Below are positions 46,801 through 54,967 of a DNA stretch of 64,000 nucleotides, one piece after another. The notes beneath the pieces are model-generated. The model searched no databases. It was not told the origin of the DNA and saw nothing but the letters and a program-made list of their open reading frames with translations. The first letter of the stretch is position 1. The number at the start of each line of letters is the position of its first letter. Position numbers and translations under genes: made by a program. Location of the stretch: positions 1 through 64,000 of the forward strand of contig JANBVI010000006.1 in NCBI GenBank assembly GCA_024239075.1, in the 5' to 3' direction. The stretch is from Fischerella sp. CENA71. GTDB taxonomy: Bacteria; Cyanobacteriota; Cyanobacteriia; Cyanobacteriales; Nostocaceae.

Positions 46801-49032
46801 CAAAGGCGACTGCGAGAAGCACGTATTGCAGGTGTAGTATTGGCAATCATGTCAACAACAATAGCAGGGTTATGGTGGCAAGCTGACTTACAAAAAAGGG
46901 CGGCTATTCGCGAAACAATACGGGCAGAACGTAGCGAAACTAACTTGAAAATTGGTGCGATTACTGCCTCTTCAGAAGCTTTATTTGCCTCCAATAAAGA
47001 ATTTGATGCTCTTCTAGAAAGTTTACGGGCATGGCAGAAACTCAAGCAAGCAAATGGAGTACAACCAGATACCCGGATGCGAGTAGTAACCGCTTTACAG
47101 CAAGCAGTATACGGAGTCACCGAGGTCAATCGGCTAGAGGGACATAATGATATTGTTTGGGGTATTGCATTCAGCCCCGATGGCAAATTATTGGCATCAG
47201 GTAGCCGCGATCGCACAATCAAGTTATGGCATCCAAATGGTGCGTTAATCCAAACTCTGAATGATCATAGCGATGCAATCACTGGTCTAAGCTTTAGTCC
47301 TGATGGTCAAACTCTCGCCTCTGCGAGTCGCGACAAAACAGTCAAACTTTGGCGTCGTCATCCAATCACAGGAAAATTTTTTACCCAACCCGAAAAAACT
47401 TTCCAAGGACATACAGATTGGGTTTTCAGCGTTAATTTCAGCCCAGATGGCAAACTATTAGCTACAGGTAGTAAAGACACAAATGTTAAATTATGGCGTC
47501 AGGATGGAAAATTAATTAAAACACTGCGGGGACATCAAGGTTGGGTCAATTGGGTCAGCTTTAGTCCTGATGGTCAATTTCTAGCCTCAGCTAGTGACGA
47601 CAAAACAGTCAAAATCTGGAGACGCGACGGTAAACTACTAAAAACTTTGTTGGCGCATGAAGAGGGAGTAACAACCCTGGCTTTTAGCCCTAACGGTGAA
47701 ATACTAGCAACATCAGGTAGAGACAAAACTGTCAAGCTTTGGCGACGTTCGGGTAAAAGTGGTAAAGATATTTATGATTTTCATCTTTACAAAACTTTAC
47801 AACAACACAACACTACTGTTTGGAATCTCAATTTTAGTTCTGACGGTCAACAGCTAGCTTGTGCTGGTGATGACAACACTGTATACCTATGGAAAATCAA
47901 TGAAAAAGGCGAGTTTGAAAATCAACCTGACAAAACTTTCAAAGGACACAGTGATGGTGTTGTTAGTGTAGCTTTCAGTCCTGATCATAGGCTATTAGCA
48001 TCGGCTAGTTATGACAAAACAGTAAGATTATGGAGTCTAAATGCCTTTAGACTACCTGTTCTTCAAGGTCATACAGATCGAGTTTTGAGTGTGACTTGGA
48101 GTCGTGATGGCAAAATGTTAGCTTCTGGTAGTAAGGATCACACTGTCAAACTCTGGCAACGTGAACTCAATAGTGAGAAAACACGCTTGTATAAAACTCT
48201 AATTGCACACACTGACAGAGTTCCTAGTGTCAGTTTTGACCCACAAGGTCAGATATTGGCTTCAGGAAGTTATGACAGGACCGTGAAACTTTGGGGGCTG
48301 GATGGTCATCTCATCAAGACTCTCAAAGGACATAACGATAGTGTCATGAGTGTTAGTTTCAGCCCAGACGGAGAGTTATTAGCATCAGCTAGTAAAGATA
48401 GGAGTGTGAAACTTTGGAATCGTAATGGTCAGTTGGTTAAAACTTTATTAGGACATCAGGGTTGGGTAAATAGCGTCAGTTTTAGCCCGAATGGTCAAAT
48501 TCTTGCTTCAGCCAGTGATGACCAAACGGTGAAACTTTGGCGACGAGACGGTACTTTGTTAAAAACTTTTTCGCCTCATGATAGTTGGGTTTTGGGTGTT
48601 AGTTTTAGTCCTACTGATCATTTACTAGCTTCTGCTAGCTGGGATAATACGGTGAGGTTATGGCGTTCTGACGGCACATTATTGAAAACTTTGTTAAAGG
48701 GCTACAGCGATAGTGTTAACTCTGTAACTTTTAGCCCCAATGGTGAGATTCTTGCTGCTGCTGGCTGGGATAGCACAGTGAAAATTTGGAGTCATGATGG
48801 CAAATTGATTAAAACTCTCAATGGACATCATGCTCCGGTATTGAGTGTTAGTTTTAGTCCCGATAGTCAAACATTAGCATCTGCTGGTGATGACAATACC
48901 ATCATCTTATGGAATTTAGATATGAATGACTTACTGGTGCATGGTTGTAATTGGGTAAGTGATTATCTTCGCTACAATCGCAACGTCGATCAACGCGATC
49001 GCTCGCTCTGTTATGGTGTCAAAACTCATTAG
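43882..49032 (+). CDS. Large nSTAND-type NTPase with 14 WD40 repeats
   Basis: A 1716-residue multidomain protein. Residues 1-240 form an alpha/beta domain without a P-loop (for example FPVILWLTDEVATLLSRLAP). A helical TPR-like region follows (about 300-530). The NTPase has Walker A GPSGVGKSS (584-592) and Walker B LIFDQFEEF (Asp670). One hydrophobic helix (about 981-1000, VVLAIMSTTIAGLWW) comes next, then 14 WD40 repeats (about 1082-1660), enough for two seven-bladed propellers, and the typical tail HGCNWVSDYLRYNRNVDQRD. The frame reaches back to 43837, but the ATG at 43882 is preferred because the upstream codons are repeat DNA. Family knowledge suggests a switch that senses a ligand by WD40 and oligomerises; the output is unknown. 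Confidence 0.9.
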   Translation: MTEWKFIATENASENQRSVQRLIRAIALSKGQFALILVRCNYRQLCEQMLENLRSLTQDIYLREVFLSTSSTALHATIISELFLDNPAVITDCLPSAVMVFGLETVSALEDLLIGINQARDIYADTFPFPVILWLTDEVATLLSRLAPDFKSWAATTIKFEMAKEDLITLIKQQTESLFANILAAGAEQFLSNAALDLDPKSQQRHEIESARHDLETRYGVKLKPELTASLEFVLGRDRYANDEIEEALDYFQHSLELWQQEEDRENEDIETWGRGDAEITVDEFTASPRHRVTTSSEKSPTFRLCDSLLRQAVVLFHQGLCYRRMAELRPALNRRYWQDALFWFRQCLGVLEKAQRQDLVAKFILPTCEMLQRLQAWQDLQELALKSLELHRVYGDEVQAAQDYGFLAAVAASQSNWTAAHELANSALSIAEEALEVSRQQESSYLLLLGRTQRQMGEWEEAVNNLEWAKIVCEPQYEPSLYLEIVDELRSLYFVEGHDYLEAFHLKQEKIQIEHQYGFRAFIGASQLQPQRYRINSALHSQTSTNFPEEIAQEIAASGRQQDINRLIERITRADCKLTVIHGPSGVGKSSILKAGLIPALKQTIIGERNPLQIILSVYRDWQTSLRHSLNQAIAQTGITTHSEFSHNLIIQHLKSLTDRNYTIILIFDQFEEFFFVNKNAFARTEFYQFFSECLNIAFVKIILSLKEDCLHYLLDLERFCNQNNVRGSDLDVINKNILDKDIRYYLGNFSKKDAIAVIKSLNQRSYYGLTHELINQIVNDLAGDIEEVNPIELQIVCAQLQTENIITIEEYKRCGGSKKLVQRWLEEVIKDCGQQNEQLSWKLLFELTDEKGTRPIKTKAELVAALIKERDGEIGQWGDKGAGKTMTPSQNIHYPITNIEMILDILVGSGLVLRVQEESGDRYQLVHDYLVEPIRQKNNYGIVAELAKVRYEKTKAEVAQKVSQEKLNLVLQRRLREARIAGVVLAIMSTTIAGLWWQADLQKRAAIRETIRAERSETNLKIGAITASSEALFASNKEFDALLESLRAWQKLKQANGVQPDTRMRVVTALQQAVYGVTEVNRLEGHNDIVWGIAFSPDGKLLASGSRDRTIKLWHPNGALIQTLNDHSDAITGLSFSPDGQTLASASRDKTVKLWRRHPITGKFFTQPEKTFQGHTDWVFSVNFSPDGKLLATGSKDTNVKLWRQDGKLIKTLRGHQGWVNWVSFSPDGQFLASASDDKTVKIWRRDGKLLKTLLAHEEGVTTLAFSPNGEILATSGRDKTVKLWRRSGKSGKDIYDFHLYKTLQQHNTTVWNLNFSSDGQQLACAGDDNTVYLWKINEKGEFENQPDKTFKGHSDGVVSVAFSPDHRLLASASYDKTVRLWSLNAFRLPVLQGHTDRVLSVTWSRDGKMLASGSKDHTVKLWQRELNSEKTRLYKTLIAHTDRVPSVSFDPQGQILASGSYDRTVKLWGLDGHLIKTLKGHNDSVMSVSFSPDGELLASASKDRSVKLWNRNGQLVKTLLGHQGWVNSVSFSPNGQILASASDDQTVKLWRRDGTLLKTFSPHDSWVLGVSFSPTDHLLASASWDNTVRLWRSDGTLLKTLLKGYSDSVNSVTFSPNGEILAAAGWDSTVKIWSHDGKLIKTLNGHHAPVLSVSFSPDSQTLASAGDDNTIILWNLDMNDLLVHGCNWVSDYLRYNRNVDQRDRSLCYGVKTH
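44665..44785. repeat. Dispersed repeat inside the STAND gene
   Basis: The stretch contains GACGTGGTGACGCGGAG and several inverse copies of CGTCACCG. It encodes about 40 residues of low-complexity sequence (about residues 262-301) in a linker within the helical region. The frame is kept. Confidence 0.6.
47128..48920 (+). repeat. Fourteen WD40 repeats (DNA period about 123 bp)
   Basis: Direct repeats encode units of the type GH-(hydrophobic)-FSPDG-LASAS-DKTVKLW. Two units (starting GHQGWVNWV and GHQGWVNSV) are almost identical, suggesting recent duplication or gene conversion. Repeat units vary in length at the loop between the W and the next GH, where several contain insertions (for example GKFFTQPEKTF). 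Confidence 0.9.
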
Positions 49033-49093
49033 TTAGTGGCGTGACAACTTCAACTGAACTCTTATTTAGAAAGAGTTTCCCAATCCAAAATCG

Positions 49094-49123
49094 TTCGACT
49101 GACTTGTACTGAGCCTTGTCGAA
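49094..49123. repeat. Short inverted repeat after the STAND gene
   Basis: TTCGAC (49094-49099) and GTCGAA (49118-49123) bound a 30-base segment. It resembles the CGACTGAGCTTGTCGAAGT-type dispersed repeat of Nostocales. It could also help end transcription after the STAND gene. Confidence 0.45.
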
Positions 49124-49160
49124 GTAGCGCTCACGACGAAGTCCACAATCCAAAATGGTA

Positions 49161-49484
49161 TCACCTCTCCATTTCTTCTTCAGAAGCAGCCTCTGGTGGC
49201 AAATTTGCTAAAAATTGTTGTAGTTTCATCCGCTCTATGTAAGGCCAGCCACCCTCTGACTCGATATCTTTAAGTAGTGAGTACAGTGCTTGACGATTAT
49301 TAGGCAAATTATTCTGAAAAGCTCCATCTCGAATCTCTCGGTGTAATTCCTCCAACTGCCTTAATAAAGCCAAAAGAGCGATAGTATCTCCTTGACAAAA
49401 GGTTACTGCATCATGTACAACGCTAACGATGTTTTGTAATTTACAAGATAATTTCTCTGACTCAAAAATTCTACTTTGATTCAT
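49161..49484 (-). CDS. Conserved-looking hypothetical protein
   Basis: A 107-residue soluble, helical protein of unknown function. It contains IVSVVHDAVTFCQGDTIALL, ALLRQLEELHREIRDGAF and an acidic C-terminus (ASEEEMER). No domain was recognised, but the composition is typical of a real coding sequence. It converges on the STAND gene. The region around 49485-50216 upstream has no further gene. Confidence 0.65.
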   Translation of the reverse strand: MNQSRIFESEKLSCKLQNIVSVVHDAVTFCQGDTIALLALLRQLEELHREIRDGAFQNNLPNNRQALYSLLKDIESEGGWPYIERMKLQQFLANLPPEAASEEEMER

Positions 49485-50216
49485 GCCAGCTTCTATAAAC
49501 TAGATCAACTCAAATTTACCGAAGATATTTTACTTTCATTGTTTGCTAAAAGACGTGATTACGGAAAACTAGAGAAAATGTGCTTTTAAGTTGCATAATT
49601 ACCCATAATGTAGCTTTACATCACCTTATGCAAAGTGTGTTGATCTGAACTATAAGTTACAGTAAAGATACTCAGTACAGCCTATTGAATAGCTAAATAT
49701 GATCTCAGCATTTTTGATAAATACATGGTAAATGTGAGATCGCTTTGATTTTGAGTTAAAAAAAATCGTATGATCTGGCTGATGATCCCCCATAAAAATA
49801 TGGGCTGTATGTAGTGGCGGCACATATATCACAAAACGACAAAGGCGATACCGCGAAAGTAAAAATACTGGCAGACTCACGGACAGTGGGTGATCACCCA
49901 CACAAATTGTAGCTACTATATTACAGTTGTTTACAACTTGACAAAGACGTCCAAAGAGCAAAACAGTATCTTCTTTCGATGAATCTGCTCAAGTTACTGT
50001 GTATCGGGGTGTACTCATCCATAAACACACCCTAACTTTAACCAAATGCCGCCAAAAATGGAACTGCTAGTTTTTGCTTGTCTTTAAGATGCTTTCCTAT
50101 TTGGATACTGTGTCTTGGTTAGTCTGGTGTTTTAAGCTTCAGGCTCAACAAGTAAAACTTTGAGTCAGTTGCAGTTTTACAACTTAAGATATCAATTTTT
50201 GACATTGAGGTTGACC
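49485..50216. other. Spacer upstream of psbO
   Basis: No supported gene. A 103-codon minus-strand frame exists (49650-49961), but it lacks a good start and recognisable motifs. A perfect 16-base palindrome (GTGGGTGATCACCCAC, 49886-49901) lies here. The psbO promoter is expected closer to 50150, and the psbO ribosome binding site (GAGG) is just before 50217. Confidence 0.5.
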
Positions 50217-51050
50217 ATGAGGTTTCGCGCTGTAATTGTTGCACTCTTGGCTTTGTGCTTGGGGTTACTAACTGCTTGTAGTGAAGGTCCGACTGCTGGT
50301 AGTACTGATTTACTCACCTACGATCAAATTAAAGGAACTGGTCTGGCTAACAAATGTCCCCAACTCACAGAAACGAGTCGTGGTTCTATTCCCATTGATG
50401 CTAGCCAATCCTACGTCATAAAAGAACTTTGCTTAGAACCAACCAATTTCTTTGTAAAAGAAGAACCTGCCAATAAGCGTCAAAAAGCCGAATTTGTTGC
50501 AGGTAAATTAGTAACTCGCAAGACCTATTCGTTGGATCAAATTGAAGGCGATCTAAAGATTAATTCTGATGGTAGCCTTACCTTTGTAGAAAAAGATGGC
50601 TTTGACTTCCAAGCTACCACCGTGCAATTACCTGGCGGCGAGCGAGTACCTTTCTTGTTTACCATCAAAGGTTTAGTTGCTCAGTCACAGCCTGGTATGA
50701 CCAGCATTAACACCTCAACAGATTTTGAAGGTGCTTTTAGAGTTCCTTCTTATCGTGGTGCTACCTTCTTAGATCCTAAAGGTCGTGGTGTCGCCAGTGG
50801 TTATGACAATGCTGTGGCTCTCCCTGCTCAGTCTGATGATGAAGAGCTTCTTCGCGCTAATGTTAAGCGTGCTGATGTTCTTAACGGTAAAATATCCCTC
50901 TCTGTAGCCAAAGTAGATAGTTCTAGTGGTGAAATTGCGGGTACTTTTGAGAGTGACCAACCCTCTGACACTGATTTAGGTGCTGGTGAGCCTAAAGATG
51001 TGAAAGTTCGTGGTATCTTCTACGCTCGCTTGGAACAAGCTCGTAGCTAA
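50217..51050 (+). CDS. psbO: Photosystem II manganese-stabilising protein PsbO
   Basis: The 33-kDa extrinsic protein on the lumenal side of photosystem II, which stabilises the Mn4CaO5 cluster of water oxidation. The 277-residue product begins with a signal peptide (MRFRAVIVALLALCLG). This is followed by a lipobox-like LTAC with Cys21, so the mature protein may be a lipoprotein. Family landmarks: LTYDQIKGTGLANKCPQL, FFVKEEPANKRQKAEFV, TSINTSTDFEGAF, VPSYRGATFLDPKGRG and DVKVRGIFYARLE. The two conserved cysteines of the disulfide (NKCP and KELCLE) are present. The frame extends to 50160, but the ATG at 50217 with GAGG upstream is the start. A strong terminator follows. Confidence 0.98.
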   Translation: MRFRAVIVALLALCLGLLTACSEGPTAGSTDLLTYDQIKGTGLANKCPQLTETSRGSIPIDASQSYVIKELCLEPTNFFVKEEPANKRQKAEFVAGKLVTRKTYSLDQIEGDLKINSDGSLTFVEKDGFDFQATTVQLPGGERVPFLFTIKGLVAQSQPGMTSINTSTDFEGAFRVPSYRGATFLDPKGRGVASGYDNAVALPAQSDDEELLRANVKRADVLNGKISLSVAKVDSSSGEIAGTFESDQPSDTDLGAGEPKDVKVRGIFYARLEQARS

Positions 51051-51568
51051 ATAATTTTCGGTAGAAAACTTGAGTGAAACTCAAGATGGCTATTGTTATG
51101 GTCTTTGTGGCGATCGCAGTAGCTAACCTCTAATCACCCTTATGATACTAAATCATAAGGGTGATTCTGTTTAAGTATTTTTTCCCTAAAAATTTTTTTG
51201 TTCTAACTGCTATCTCTTAAATATCAGTTTCTATATATACGTCATATTTATTTTTAATTACTTAAATTAAGTACAATCTCGGTTTTAATTAAGGTAAAAA
51301 ATTTTATATGTTTTGTATGTGTTTGAAAAAACTGTAGGTCATACCAAAGTTGACTAAATAATTCTCTTTTCACTGATTTAAACCAGTTTCCATTGTCATA
51401 CTCCTAAGAGCAGACACTTCTATCAGAATTCTTTGTGTCTGCTATGGGGGTTAATTGACCTGTCCGTATTTTTGATTGAAATCTTTAAATGCATGACATG
51501 CACAATTGGAGCTTGGTTTAGCAGTGAATATTTGACTGTTTGTTTGTCAAGAGAAACAAAGCGGTGCT
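51051..51568. other. Spacer between psbO and sigF
   Basis: The spacer contains the psbO terminator and then about 380 bases of AT-rich DNA. It must include the sigF promoter; no site stands out. No gene was seen. Confidence 0.5.
51132..51166 (+). terminator. Terminator after psbO
   Basis: A perfect 15-base inverted repeat (arms AATCACCCTTATGAT and ATCATAAGGGTGATT) with a five-base loop lies about 80 bases after the psbO stop. The T-run after it is broken (CTGTTTAAGTATTTT), so efficiency is not certain. The stem alone is stable. Confidence 0.75.
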
Positions 51569-52345
51569 ATGCCAACCACACTTACCAATGAACTGAAACA
51601 TGAAATCTTACAGTTGCTACGAGAATATCAACAATCTCGTTCGGCAAATGTTCGCAATCAACTGGTTAAACTCAATTTTGGACTTGTGAGAAAAGAAGCT
51701 CACTATTGGATAAACCAGTGCCATGAAAATTATGAAGATTTACTCCAAGTCGGTTGTCTGGGTCTAATTCGAGCAATTGAAAGATTTGAAATTTCTAAAG
51801 GTCATGCCTTCAGTTCTTTTGCCATTCCCTACATTCGGGGGGAAATTCAACATTATCTCAGAGATAAAGGTGTTACCGTACGAATTCCCCGACGCTACCT
51901 AGCACTGCAACAGCAGGCGATAGGAGTGTCACGTTCTTTGCACAGAAAATACAATCGTCAACCAACCGACGCAGAATTAGCCGCCGCACTGGAAATTTCT
52001 ACCCAGGAATGGCAAGAAATTAAATTGGCATGGATGAATCGCGCTCCTTTAAGCTTGGATGTACCAGTCCAAGACGGAGAAGAGGGATCTACTTGCTTGG
52101 GAGAGTTAGTTGTTGATCATCGCTATCGTAGTTTTCAGCTAGCACAAGAAGATCAAATTCGCTTGCAACAAGCGCTGTTCCAGCTCGAAAAACGTACCCG
52201 TGAAGTCTTGGAATTTGTGTTTTTACACGATTTAACACAAAAACAAGTAGCGGAGCAGCTAGGTATTAGTGTTGTCACTGTTTCTCGCAGAGTCAAAAAA
52301 GGACTGGATATGTTGAAACAGTCAATGAGTGTGGCAGAAGATTAA
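51569..52345 (+). CDS. sigF: Sigma-70 family factor, SigF type
   Basis: A 258-residue group 3 alternative sigma factor of the SigF/SigB kind. Region 2 shows LVKLNFGLVRKEAHYWI, LLQVGCLGLIRAIERFE and AFSSFAIPYIRGEIQHYLRD, and regions 3 and 4 follow with RQPTDAELAAALE and LTQKQVAEQLGISVVTVSRR. It lacks region 1.1. In Synechocystis SigF controls pilus and motility genes; in Nostocales it is linked to development and stress, so the exact targets are not known. It lies after psbO, an order I recall from Anabaena sp. PCC 7120, so synteny appears conserved. Confidence 0.92.
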   Translation: MPTTLTNELKHEILQLLREYQQSRSANVRNQLVKLNFGLVRKEAHYWINQCHENYEDLLQVGCLGLIRAIERFEISKGHAFSSFAIPYIRGEIQHYLRDKGVTVRIPRRYLALQQQAIGVSRSLHRKYNRQPTDAELAAALEISTQEWQEIKLAWMNRAPLSLDVPVQDGEEGSTCLGELVVDHRYRSFQLAQEDQIRLQQALFQLEKRTREVLEFVFLHDLTQKQVAEQLGISVVTVSRRVKKGLDMLKQSMSVAED

Positions 52346-52449
52346 ATACCAAAACTTAGGTTATAACCGTATCAGATTTCATACTAGCTTTATTATACAA
52401 GCATGTTGAATTTGATACATAAACTTTTTCTGGTGATAGAGAGGGGCTG

Positions 52450-53319
52450 ATGGGTATAAATTTAAAAATATTAATTGCAGCCATTTCTGTTTTAGCGATC
52501 GCCTCCTGTGCTTCTGAAGGTGAACAACAATCTATTACGCCTGATACACCAGCAAAAACGCAAAAACCACCAGCACCATCATTTAATAACCCTGTAGTAC
52601 CTCCAAAAGCAACTTCAATCACTTCTGCTTCTGCTAGCTTGATTCAACCCACAAATGTGAAAGCACGGATAGATATTGTCTCAAAAGGACGTAATGACCC
52701 GTTTGCTCAAATTGTTGGACAATTACCGCTAGGAGTGGCGAATTCTACTATGGAAATGCGGCCTGTCCCCAAATTACTGCCTTTACCAATTACCAACACT
52801 GGAAGTAAATTAACAGCCACCAGAACAGCGCAAAAAAGCAGTGTAGTGTTACCTGCCAAATTAAATAAATCAAAAAACAATATCAACAAAGCAACTTCAA
52901 ACAAAAATCTTCCAAAATTAACTCCTGTCTTACCTAAAGTCATACCCCCGGTTGTTCCTGAACAACGTTTAGCATCTGTATTACCACCACCACCACAACC
53001 AGATTTAGCCAAGGCTGTTTTTGTGAGTGGTGTGGTTATGGTTGGTAATCAACCCCAAGCTATTATCAAAGTACCAAACGAACCAACTAGCCGTTATGTA
53101 CAGGCAGGACAGCGATTAGCAAACGGAGTTCTAATCAAACGTATTGAAATGAACGAAGGTTCAGAACCGATCATAATTCTGGAACAATATGGTATTGAAG
53201 TGACCAGAATGGTTGGTGAAGCGCCTGCTAGTAGTCCATCAACGGCGACAACAGCCATCACTGGTAATCCATTTTCAGCAACACCAGCCTCAAACCCGGT
53301 TGATATAGAATCTTCGTGA
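52450..53319 (+). CDS. Lipoprotein with PilP/GspC-like C-terminus
   Basis: A 289-residue predicted lipoprotein. The signal peptide ends in a lipobox (IASC, about residues 17-20 of GINLKILIAAISVLAIASC). A long Pro/Thr/Ser/Lys-rich linker follows. The C-terminal 90 residues (VFVSGVVMVGNQPQAIIKVP, SRYVQAGQRLANGVLIKRIE, EQYGIEVTRMVGE) resemble the small beta domain of PilP or GspC, which connects inner-membrane and outer-membrane parts of type IV pilus or type II secretion systems. A link to pili would fit with sigF next door but is inference. The ATG has a GAGAGGGG ribosome binding site upstream. Confidence 0.75.
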   Translation: MGINLKILIAAISVLAIASCASEGEQQSITPDTPAKTQKPPAPSFNNPVVPPKATSITSASASLIQPTNVKARIDIVSKGRNDPFAQIVGQLPLGVANSTMEMRPVPKLLPLPITNTGSKLTATRTAQKSSVVLPAKLNKSKNNINKATSNKNLPKLTPVLPKVIPPVVPEQRLASVLPPPPQPDLAKAVFVSGVVMVGNQPQAIIKVPNEPTSRYVQAGQRLANGVLIKRIEMNEGSEPIIILEQYGIEVTRMVGEAPASSPSTATTAITGNPFSATPASNPVDIESS

Positions 53320-53430
53320 ACTAGCTGTTTTGAAAATGGGTGTGGCGTATAGGGGTGTACGCATCTCAGTCAGGGCTACTTAAGAGGGTAAACTAGAGTC
53401 CGGGATTTCTTTCAGAACTAGCTAAAAAAG

Positions 53431-53673
53431 ATGAAGACAAAAGAAAAGGTAGAATTTACTGGTTTACCTCTAGCAGTTTATCGCGAGGTAGCGGCTCATC
53501 TACGGCAAGTAGAAGGAGTAGAGGTAGAGTTGATTCCCCAATCTTCCCCACAGTTTGATTACAACCAAAGCCAAATAGCTGGTTTATTGATTTCAGTTTC
53601 CCCTGACTCTAATTCTGTTAGTCAGCAAAGAGTGGAACAAATTTTAAGTTACTATCGCGATCGTTATATGTGA
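53431..53673 (+). CDS. Conserved small hypothetical protein
   Basis: An 80-residue soluble protein. It begins KTKEKVEFTGLPLAVYREVA and contains HLRQVEGVEVELIPQSSPQF and ends QRVEQILSYYRDRYM. The pattern alternates beta and alpha segments, as in small ferredoxin-like folds, but no family was recognised. It follows the lipoprotein by 111 bases on the same strand and may share its transcript. The function is unknown. Confidence 0.6.
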   Translation: MKTKEKVEFTGLPLAVYREVAAHLRQVEGVEVELIPQSSPQFDYNQSQIAGLLISVSPDSNSVSQQRVEQILSYYRDRYM

Positions 53674-53914
53674 GTTAAGGTAAGACAGTGCAAATAATCA
53701 AAGGTTTGTAGCTAATGAATAAAGTCCTTAGCTATGAACTTATTACAGTAATTTTACATAGTTTAATTTTATACTATAATTCTAGTAAAAAACGTAGTAC
53801 ATAGCAGTAAACATCAAGTTTCTTTAAAGACAGTTTCAATTTCCGAAACGAAGCTGACAAAAGCTGTAGGAAGAGGCTAGCTTATTTGATAATAACAAGC
53901 GGCACTCAGCAGCT

Positions 53915-54865
53915 ATGGTAAAAGAATTAGCAATTCGCACCAATGGACTGACGAAGCAATTTGACAGGCACGTTGCCGTTAATAATGTTGATTTAGAAAT
54001 TTATACAGGTGAGGTATATGGCTTAATCGGCCCCAACGGTGCAGGTAAAACGACTCTCATTCGGATGTTAGCAGCAGCAGAAGAACCGACTACGGGTGAG
54101 ATTTATATTAATGGCGATCGCTTGTTACGTGATCAAAGTAACCCCACCCTTAAGCGTCGTCTTGGTTACTTACCTGATGACTATCCTCTGTATGAGGAAC
54201 TAACAGTCTGGGACTACCTTGATTATTTTGCCCGTTTGTATCGTTTGCGAGAACCACGCCGGACAAAACGTCTGCATGAGGTTTTAGAACTAATACAGCT
54301 GGGGAATAAACGCCATAGCTTAATTTCCACTTTGTCACGGGGGATGAAACAGCGCCTCAGTTTGGCGCGCACAATCATTCATGAACCTATTTTGCTGCTG
54401 TTAGATGAACCTGTCTCAGGACTCGATCCAATTGCGAGGATGCAGTTTCGAGAAATCATCAAAGTCTTGCAAGAAGCGGGGATGACAATCTTAATTTCTT
54501 CCCATGTTCTCAGCGATTTGGCAGAATTATGCACTTCGGTGGGAATCATGGAACTTGGTTATTTAGTAGAAAGTGCATCGCTACAACAACTATATCAACG
54601 TCTTGCCCGTCAGCAAATTGTCATCTCAACTTTAGGAAAACAAAAGGAACTGTTAGCAGAACTTAAGAATAATTCTTTTGTAGAAGAGTGGGAAGTCATG
54701 AGTGCCAAAAATAGCGTGCGGGTGAATTTTTCTGGTAAGCAGGAAGACTGTGCTAATTTGTTGCGATCGCTCATTCAAGCTGACATTCCAATTAGTGAAT
54801 TTCACTGCACCCAAGAAGACCTAGAAACTATTTTTCTCAAGCTTGGACACAAACAAGCATCTTAG
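53915..54865 (+). CDS. ABC transporter ATP-binding protein
   Basis: A 316-residue ATPase of an ABC-2-type exporter. Walker A is GPNGAGKTT, the signature motif is LSRGMKQRLSLART, and Walker B is ILLLLDEPVSGLDP with the switch histidine in ISSHVLSDLAELC. A C-terminal extension (about residues 220-316) resembles that of CcmA/NatA-type ATPases. It is followed by two paralogous permease genes on the same strand, with which it very probably forms one transporter. The substrate cannot be read from the sequence. Confidence 0.93.
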   Translation: MVKELAIRTNGLTKQFDRHVAVNNVDLEIYTGEVYGLIGPNGAGKTTLIRMLAAAEEPTTGEIYINGDRLLRDQSNPTLKRRLGYLPDDYPLYEELTVWDYLDYFARLYRLREPRRTKRLHEVLELIQLGNKRHSLISTLSRGMKQRLSLARTIIHEPILLLLDEPVSGLDPIARMQFREIIKVLQEAGMTILISSHVLSDLAELCTSVGIMELGYLVESASLQQLYQRLARQQIVISTLGKQKELLAELKNNSFVEEWEVMSAKNSVRVNFSGKQEDCANLLRSLIQADIPISEFHCTQEDLETIFLKLGHKQAS

Positions 54866-54879
54866 TCAAGGGTCAATTG

Positions 54880-54960
54880 TCAATTGTTACTCTCCACATA
54901 TCCCCCCTCTTCCTTGTCCCCGATCCCTGATCCCCGATCCCCGATCCCAACCTTGGAGTT
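54880..54960. repeat. GATCCC repeats between ABC genes
   Basis: A run of CTGATCCCCGATCCCCGATC lies between the ATPase and the first permease, an example of the same spacer repeat seen near 22.2, 24.4, 27.2 and 34.3 kb. It extends the open frame of the permease upstream without being part of it. Confidence 0.75.
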
Positions 54961-54967
54961 TTCACCT

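Noticed and set aside
49650-49961. Minus-strand 103-codon frame upstream of psbO
   Set aside because: The composition is Cys/His-rich and irregular, there is no start signal, and the frame contains the palindrome at 49886-49901. It is probably spurious.
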